Assembly (NCBI GenBank): GCA_038380435.1
Contig: JAWZYU010000019.1
Location: 31,087,801-31,151,800 of the forward strand
Direction: 5' to 3'
Length of the DNA stretch: 64,000 bases
DNA from: Ryuthela nishihirai
Taxonomy: Eukaryota; Arthropoda; Arachnida; Araneae; Heptathelidae
Part shown: positions 57,287 through 64,000 of the stretch, one piece after another
Position numbering within the stretch: position 1 is the stretch's first letter
Layout: each line of letters opens with the position of its first letter
Notes under the pieces: generated by a model
What the model saw: the letters and a program-made list of their open reading frames with translations, nothing else
Database searches by the model: none
What the model was told of the DNA's origin: nothing
Program-made: the position numbers and the translations under genes

Positions 57287-57990
57287 TTCATTTGATATAT
57301 GACTTATAAATATCGGCCTATTTTACTTCCCCCTTTTTTTGGAGTCGTGTTTTAAGGACCATGATATTGGAGACATCACAAACTTGAACTTGAGATATAA
57401 CTCAAGAAGTATAACCCGCGAAGATATAACCCGCGAAATTTCCGCCCCATCTGGGAATAGGGGAGAATGATGGGGGAAATAATTCGAAGTAGTCTATGGC
57501 GGTCTTCATATGAGCTTTCATTTGACACCTAACTTGTAACTCTAGGCCCTCGAGTTCGGAAGATATGGTAAGAGAAAGTATTTATTTCTCTTTTCAGAGG
57601 GGGGGGGGGGAGAAAGCAAAGGGGTATGTTTTTATTGCCCACAACATTCCCCACGTCGCAAGCTTTCATTTGACATACAACTTGTTACTTTCGGCCCTCG
57701 CTTTCTATACTGTAGTAGAAGAATCCCTCATCTATTTTCCCCTTTTTGAGAGGCGGAAGAAAGCACGTGGGGATTTCTATATTTATAACCTTTGACACCC
57801 GCTATGCTTTCGTTGGCACTTAATCCGTTACTTTCGGCCCTCGCATTCCGAAGATATAGCGGAACAATCATTTCCATATTTCCCCTTCTTTAGGGGGGAA
57901 GAAAGCAAGGAAGGCAAATATTTTATACCGTATGAAACTCCCCATGTCACAAGCTTTCAAATGACACATAAATCATTAAGTTTGCCCGTT
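57287..57990. repeat. R3 degenerate tandem array, ~146-bp period
   Basis: GCTTTCATTTGACA-type landmarks start at 57514, 57662, 57806 and 57953 (spacings 148, 144, 147). An earlier related unit is at 57290. Between landmarks each unit has CTTTCGGCCCTCGC, GAAGATATAG, a TTCCCC...GGGG hairpin-prone tract, GAAAGCAA and CCCCA-GTC-CAAGC. Frames crossing it (e.g. 57565-57795) are incidental. Confidence 0.85.
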
Positions 57991-58130
57991 GCTGGAACAA
58001 AACAAAAACTGACAACAGACCACAAACTGACAAACAGAAAAATTATAAACCGGCAAACAAAACACAAATGGCAAACGAAAGGAAAATAAGTAAAACCTCT
58101 TAATCAGGAAACTTTATAATTAGCATTTTG

Positions 58131-58517
58131 ATTGGGTTGTTTTACTTCTGAGCGGCACTTTTTCGTACACAACGGGCTAAATGGTCAGGCCACATAAGGA
58201 CTCAGAGAAAGTTGGGGAAGGGGACCCACATGACAGCTGTTAGGAGACAGATGGAAGCTTCCAGTCAATGCCATCCAGAGTCTCCTTTAATGTGCAGCAC
58301 AGGGTATGACTATTGATATATGACTCTCCTACACACGGAGCAACGGCTTTACGTCCCAACTGATGAGCTGCAGCTTTTTAAGCCCATCGATGTCCTCTTT
58401 CTGGCGGAGGACAGGGTGGGGTTTAGCGGATATAAATCTGAACGCTGGCACAGGCAGAACTCGAACCAGCGAACTGCAGATTACAAGTCTGGTCCGCTAA
58501 CGACTAGAGCAACCGCT
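58131..58517 (-). mobile_element. SINE-1, near full-length, intermediate type
   Basis: Tail ATTGGGTTGTTTTACTTC, TCCTTTAATGTGCAGCACAG in place of the usual block, GTCCTCTTTCTGGCGGAGGA next to AGCGGATATAAATCTGAACG. It mixes old-type and young-type diagnostic sequence. The head is GACTAGAGCAACCGC. Confidence 0.88.
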
Positions 58518-58575
58518 TAGAATTCGTAATTTCTTTCAAGTATTACATTTTAATTATTGATATGTACTGTATATA

Positions 58576-58600
58576 CACTGGTTTCCATAAATTAAGGAAA
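58576..58600 (+). mobile_element. Solitary Tc1-C-type left TIR
   Basis: CACTGGTTTCCATAAATTAA + GGAAA matches the inverted right TIR of Tc1-C (39962-39988) at 24 of 25 positions and is preceded by TA (58574-58575). No transposase or partner TIR was found downstream. Confidence 0.75.
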
Positions 58601-59727
58601 ATCCCTATGTTAAGTAAATGGGAAGCTAACGTCAAAGCTCTATAACTTCTAAAATAAGTGTTTTTGTTTTGAAAAATGTGATTGCAGATAAAGATCTCAA
58701 TCAAATAAATCAACATCTCGATTTTCAACTATATTCTTTCAGTATTTAACGAGTTATGCAAGTTACTTAATCAAAAAATATATTCCGCGTCTTTTGCGAA
58801 GTATTCAAAGCAAGACACTGATTACCATACGTATATAGATTATTTTAATGCAGTCTTTTAACCACAGTATCCCTTGATCTATCTTACTGTTACGATACAG
58901 ATGTCCAAAGTAAATTGACTTGCAGGCTTTATCGCATGCAGTTGTGACAAAAAAAAGAAACATCTTGTCTAAATGGCTTTGCTGTAGGTTCAGATAGTCT
59001 GGACTCCCTACAGTTATCTTCATGGATAGAAAACAATATTCATACTAAAGAATCTGACTAGTCCTTCTACACTAATTCGTTTCATTTAATAAACCCAAGG
59101 GTTCTTGTTATTTTCATTGAAAAGTGCCATTCTTGATTTAGTCATAACTTTCCCCTTTTCCTTAAACGAGTCGATTTACGAAATGTTCACATCTAAACCT
59201 CGTTGGCATGTTCCAGAACTTCCCGTATACAACTAGTTACAAAAATCTGGTAATAAGACTTTAAAATAGGCCGTTTTTGTCTCAGAGCTCTGCAAGTTAT
59301 AAAAAATTCTAATACACGACTCTATCTATCGTTTGAATGGGAATTTAATGCTGAGTTCAAATCTTTTACAGATTCTTAATATCATGAGCATATCTTGAAT
59401 TTATGTAAAATAATGAAGAAATATGGTTACCTTTTTTATTTTTTTTTTGCATTCGGTTATTTTACATTATTTTTATATTCAAATTTATATCTCTCGAAGT
59501 AATGCGATTCGGAAACACGGTTTAAGGTTATTTACCACGATGGCAGATATGAAATTCATATTCATCATATTCCTTCATAATGTATTGCATTCATAATATA
59601 CTTTAACCAACTTATTTCATGAATGTATTTGGAAGAAGTTTCTACATTCATGTGACATTCATACATAAAAAGCATGCTGCTGGCGAAAGGTTTATATCTT
59701 GAATAGAGGAAATCTCGTTCGGCAGCA
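58601..59727. other. AT-rich sequence, nothing recognised
   Basis: May include interior of the element whose left TIR is at 58576, but no coding relic is visible. Confidence 0.4.
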
Positions 59728-60070
59728 GGTTGGGTTGTTTTACCTCTGAAAGGAACTTTTTTGCACGTCACATAAGGGCTCCAAGAGCTCAGAGAAGGTG
59801 GAGAAGAGAATCCATTAGCCAACTGTTAGGAAAGAGATGAAAGTCTCCTGTCAAGGCCATCCAGCGGGTTATTTGATGTGCACACAGTATGGCTCTGCTG
59901 TACAGGGAATACTCTTCATTAGATGAAATGCGGCCTTTCCAAGCTCCTTTCTTACCAAGTGCACAACAGGAATTAGCGTAGAAAAATCTCAACGCAGGAA
60001 CAGTTGGGATTCGAATTCTAGGAACTGCAGATTACAAGCCTAAAAGCGTTAAGTGAGCCAACGTCGCCCC
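59728..60070 (-). mobile_element. SINE-1, old-type copy
   Basis: Tail GGTTGGGTTGTTTTACCTCT, shortened body (GGTTATTTGATGTGCACACA), old block (CCTTTCTTACCAAGTGCACA) and a decayed head ending CGTCGCCCCG. Confidence 0.85.
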
Positions 60071-61529
60071 GCAGACAATGGCATCGTACAGTAATAGTTC
60101 ACAGGCTTTTTGAGTCGTGGAAACTTTTATCTATGATCTTTAATGCAAGGAATACAATTTCCATTAATTTAAACATCGCAGAGTTACGAGCCTAAAATTC
60201 AAATGTTAAATTTTGTGAATAACTATCAAATTTGTATATAAGAGTAATTGTAAAAAATCTGTAGCTTTACTCATTTCTCTACAACTGATATTATCTGAAT
60301 AAAAATATACGAAATGAAATATTAGGAAACTAACAACTGTTGGAGCCGACGTATATGATTTCATTTTATTGTTTTGAGCAAAGTAAAATTCCATCAAGCC
60401 CGTTGGCAACCAAGGGCCCTAAATTGACAAAAAATAGTGTAAAGGAACTTTAATGCAAAATATTTCCTCAAACATTGCAATTTAAATTATATAATTTAAA
60501 TCTTTAAAAATTTTAATCCATTTTATATCGATCATCATTATCTTAATAACAAAGCAAATGATCGTTCAGTTCACAAGGAAAGGATTATGGTGTCAACTGT
60601 TTTAAAAAATACTGAACTGTAGTTCTCTTACGCCCTACAAAAGTGGATGATTTTTAAATGCCACAGTTGCTACCTTGTTCCCATCAAATATTCCGTTAGT
60701 TGCCAACACTTAATTTTTACTACTACATGGCATTGCTGAAAATATGACCGAAAAGGAAGTAAACTGCCCGTATCTTAGAACATGGTAAAAATGGAAACCT
60801 TTCCAATGACTATTAGCTGAATCCAAGTTATACAAACTTTATTCATTACCTATTTGTGAATATATTAAAATTTAAATTCAAGAATGGGTACCATTTTCAC
60901 AGCTTATGTTTCATAACAATGAGAATGGTAACATAAACTTCAGAGCAAATTACATTACGAATTTCTATTAAAAGACTGGGTCAAATTTTCATTATTTAAC
61001 CTAAACATACATATCATAAAAATCTTAATTCTTAGTCCGTCCAGACGGAAAGTACAATGGAAAGATGTCAGGAAAATGAATAGAGTTAAACAGGAAGCGA
61101 TATCGCATGAAGAGTGTTTATTCAGTGCAGGGAATTACAAGAATAGAACTACGACAGTTCTGGAGTTCTGTTCCTCGACTGTTTATTTTTCTCTGTGATT
61201 TATATCTTTGCAGAAATGTTTATTTTAGGTTTACACTACACATGCTTACATACAGGAACTCAAGCCAGAGAAAGTGTTGCTTTTTTTCATCTAAAAAAAT
61301 TCTAAAATAATTTGATCAAATATATCAAACCTAGTCTTTTACATGGTCTTATATTTAAAATAAGGCCAGTTCATTTGGTGATATCAGTAATTGGCCAAGA
61401 ATATTCAGTCTAAGTGGCAGCAAGTAGTCCGTATGAAACTGACACGAAACCTAACACTATTATGTGCCTAATTAGCTTTAGGTTTTTAATGATGTCTTAG
61501 AGACTGCTACCAGGAAACAGAATAATAAC
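60071..61529. other. AT-rich sequence, nothing recognised
   Basis: Short frames only. No element ends were seen. Confidence 0.5.
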
Positions 61530-61730
61530 AAGAAGGACGCATATCGCTTCTGGCGCATATGAGAATCTCGTTTTCAAAGTGAGAGAAGTTTTTCCTTTAA
61601 GTATTATTTCATTCCTTAAAAGTTTTAATTTAAGCAAGCGGATGATGGGGAAAAATGCAAATAGTATTTCATTAGTAATTATACAACATAAAAGTATTCG
61701 TCTTTTAATTGTTAAATCTAAAAACTTGCA
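61530..61730 (+). repeat. Dispersed repeat R1, copy 2
   Basis: GGACGCATATCGCTTCTGGC, GAGAATCTCGTTTTCAAA and GGATGATGGGGAAAAATGCA parallel 51000-51180. Confidence 0.8.
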
Positions 61731-61895
61731 TTTCTCACACCCTTCTCAGAAAAGTGGGGACATTATTGCTGTCAGTGGAATATCTCTTAAAACTAACCAC
61801 TAATTTTTCAAATTTCTATTCTATACATATTATTTGCAAAACTCGATAACAACTCTGTCGTTTCATCATTTCACTAATCTGTAAAGATATATATA

Positions 61896-61985
61896 AATAA
61901 ATAAAATAAAAATAAATACCCCCTCAAGCAGCTGCTTGCCACAGAGGTCTGACAGGAGCCTGTCAGTTTATATGCCAGAGTATAT
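61896..61985 (-). mobile_element. SINE-2, 5'-truncated copy
   Basis: AAATACCCCCTCAAGCAGCT through CCTGTCAGTTTATATGCCA, then ends. ATATATAAA on both sides is a possible TSD. The truncation point is within about 10 bp of that of the copy at 53162. Confidence 0.9.
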
Positions 61986-61997
61986 ATAAACTATTAA

Positions 61998-62640
61998 ATA
62001 TGTGAAAAATGCGAATTATAATATTTCATTAGTACCAATGAAATTTAAAAAGTTTTCTAATTATGTTTTTCGTTGTTTCCAATGGAAACTTCATGACGTT
62101 CACATTCCACCACCGAAATTTAATATTTCTATTCATTTCATTGTTGCAATTTTCGTTTGAAATTTTGGAATTTCAATGTTTTTCATAGTTAGAGGGCGCA
62201 ATTATAATGTTCGAAAGATTACGAAAGTGCGAATCCTAATATTTTATCAATTCCCATCCAACCCTAAAAATATTTTTTTCATTTATCCTTGAATACAAAC
62301 AATTATCTGCTAAAACAAAAAATTGTCTTTTCCCACCCACCCTGGGTCTAAGAAGTCAATTCATTGTTGCCAATGGAAACAGCATGGCGTTAACATTCCA
62401 CCACCAAAATTTAAAATTTCTAGGTTAAATACGTCGTTTGCAATACTTGTTTAAAAATTGGGAATTTGCAAATTTTTCCACCGTTAGAGGACGTAATTAT
62501 AGCTTTCGAAAGATTTAAAAAGTGTGAATCAAAATATTTTATCAATTCCTGTCTAACCCAAAAAGAATTTTTCATTTATCTCTAAAAACAAACAAGTATC
62601 TGCTAAATCTAAAAAGAAGAATTGCCCAGCGTTACTAAGG
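61998..62640. repeat. R4 tandem repeat, ~294-bp period
   Basis: CCAATGGAAAC-(A/T)-TGACGTT-type and ACATTCCACCACC landmarks occur at about 62075 and 62370. GAAAGATT-CGAAAGTGCGAATC-type landmarks occur at 62212 and 62506. A shorter first unit starts at 61998. A single fragment is at 45512-45565. Confidence 0.82.
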
Positions 62641-63409
62641 TGGTCGCTGACATCAGCACCACCTTACATCATCAGTTTTCTCATTGACCGTGGCTTCGTC
62701 GGAAACTATCGAGATTTTTACTGCCTCAGATTTTGGGGCCTTATGATTCCCGATATACTTGAACGAAATGTCCCAAATTTCTTAAGCGGGTTCCTCCAAC
62801 GTACTCATGTGTTGGGTTTAAAAACACAGGTCCCTAGCTGCAATGGGATGCTTTAAAATAATAATGCCTTTGAAAATGTGAAGATCTCGCAACGGCAGCA
62901 ACTTTAAATGTTATTATGACCTTATATTCACAGTTAAGCAGTTAGCAGTAAATGGCAATAATAGATTTAGCAGCAACTTCGGTTTCCTGTAGGAATAGCA
63001 TGGTAAAATACGTTTGCTTCAAGCAAACCCCCTCCTCCCCCCTCCTTTTGGAATTCGACTTGGAATTCGGCACTGCAACCCGGACGACAACTATAAACAG
63101 TGTGAAATTCTGATCCGCCTACCACGATTTCCCGATGAGTTATGGCTGCCAGACACATAAACAGATATATCCTTTTATTATTATAGATGATGATTATTAA
63201 AATATCAAAAATTTCCTGTTATCTACAATTTTACGAAAAATGCAATTTAAATTTTACGCAATAGTCTAATTACACCAATGGCTTTAGTACTACATTTGCA
63301 AAACAATTCATATTCACATATCTTTTTGTCGATACCTTGTGAGGAAAAATTGAGACACCTCTTACTAAGTGTTCAGCAGTAGTTTATAAACAAGTTTTGG
63401 CTTCATCTG
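62641..63409. other. Unassigned sequence
   Basis: The 62640-62830 part is less AT-rich (GGTCGCTGACATCAGCACCA) but has no recognisable motif or long frame. Confidence 0.4.
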
Positions 63410-63422
63410 ACTTGGTATCGTT

Positions 63423-63820
63423 GGGGCGGGGGTGGCTCAGTCGGTAGTGCGCCAGGCTCGCAATCTGTAGTTCCCAAGTTCGAGTCCCAGCTCGGTCAGC
63501 GTTGAGATTTATCTCCCCAAAATTCCGCGCCCTTTCCACGGTCAGTAGGGGACACCGATGGGCTTGGTAAGGTTTTTTTATCCGCCGCCCGTCGGATGGG
63601 ACGTTAAGTCGTGGCCCCGTGTGTGAGAGAGCCATACCCTATGTAAGTTAAAGAACACGCTTGATGGCCTTGACGGGAGGTTACCATCTGTCTCCCAACA
63701 GCTGTTCCAGTTGGTCCCCTCCCCCAACTTTCTCTGAGCCTTCGGAGTCCATGTGACCTGGCCATGCAAAAAAAGTGGTGTGCAAAAAATTGCCGCTCAG
63801 AGGTAAAACAACCCAATCCA
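63423..63820 (+). mobile_element. SINE-1, full-length young copy with perfect TSD
   Basis: The head is GGGGCGGGGGTGGCTCAGTC with B box AGTTCGAGTCCC. Complete body with a small duplication around AAAAAAGTGGTGTGCAAAAA, tail ACAACCCAATCCA. A perfect 13-bp TSD, ACTTGGTATCGTT, lies at 63410-63422 and 63821-63833. Confidence 0.97.
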
Positions 63821-63833
63821 ACTTGGTATCGTT

Positions 63834-64000
63834 TTTCCGCAGCAGAAATACCCTGGTGAAACTTTCCCCATATTCACCATTATCGGCTACAAGATTAGAT
63901 GAAAAACGACCGACAGTGTATAAAATGTTTGTTTAGGAAGATCTTACATACCACTGCTTTACACACTTTAAGCAGTTCTTTCAAGAGCTAGAGTAATTTT
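63834..64000. other. Window end, nothing recognised
   Basis: No feature seen. Confidence 0.5.

Overview
This window looks like nuclear, non-coding DNA (intergenic or intronic) from an arthropod, probably a chelicerate such as a spider. It is strongly AT-rich, has no bacterial-style gene packing, and I recognise no host protein-coding gene. The content that can be identified is transposable-element debris plus satellite-like and palindromic repeats. The chelicerate assignment is an inference from the element mix (tRNA-derived SINEs, Tc1/mariner relics, a DUF4817-type transposase relic, several non-LTR families) and is not proven by the sequence.

The dominant element is one tRNA-derived SINE family, called SINE-1 here. 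Full length is about 390 bp. It has a pol III A box and B box head, a GC-richer body, and a tail of short AACCC/CAAAC-type repeats instead of poly-A. I count 27 insertions plus one duplicated fragment: 20 on the minus strand and 7 on the plus strand. Five well-preserved copies have target-site duplications (TSDs) of 11-13 bp: 5466-5856, 33166-33553, 34570-34964, 37827-38215 and 63423-63820. Old and young copies differ by a diagnostic block next to the head. A second family, SINE-2 (about 210 bp, ATTT-type tail), has five copies. A third tRNA-like head lies at 52147-52220.

Layout. 0-9 kb: SINEs, a hAT-type MITE and a short duplicated segment. 10-11 kb: a mariner relic. 11.4-16 kb: an almost complete but decayed non-LTR retrotransposon (endonuclease plus reverse transcriptase, minus strand) split by a Tc1 element with intact terminal inverted repeats (TIRs). 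16-20 kb: a tandem duplication, a DUF4817-type transposase relic and a 279-bp foldback. 20-31 kb: SINEs, a hAT MITE and a degenerate tandem array of about 120 bp period. 31-32 kb: the 3' end of an RTE-like LINE. 33-38 kb: a dense SINE cluster with nested LINE pieces. 38.7-40 kb: a second Tc1 relic. 42-47 kb: no recognised element apart from one short repeat fragment. 47-51 kb: a SINE with duplicated flank, an RT fragment and a second mariner relic. 51-58 kb: a composite island of Tc1, LINE, SINE, palindromic repeats and a tandem array of about 146 bp period. 58-64 kb: SINEs and more dispersed repeats.

The elements do not work together as a system. They record repeated nested insertion. Every transposase or RT seen carries stops, frameshifts or truncations, so nothing here looks autonomously active. 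I found no CRISPR array, operon or credible intact RNA gene. The points most worth following are the SINE-1 family, the palindromic repeat shared by two loci, the foldback beside the DUF4817 relic, the tRNA-like head joined to RNase H coding sequence, and the duplicated 215-bp segment lodged in a SINE.
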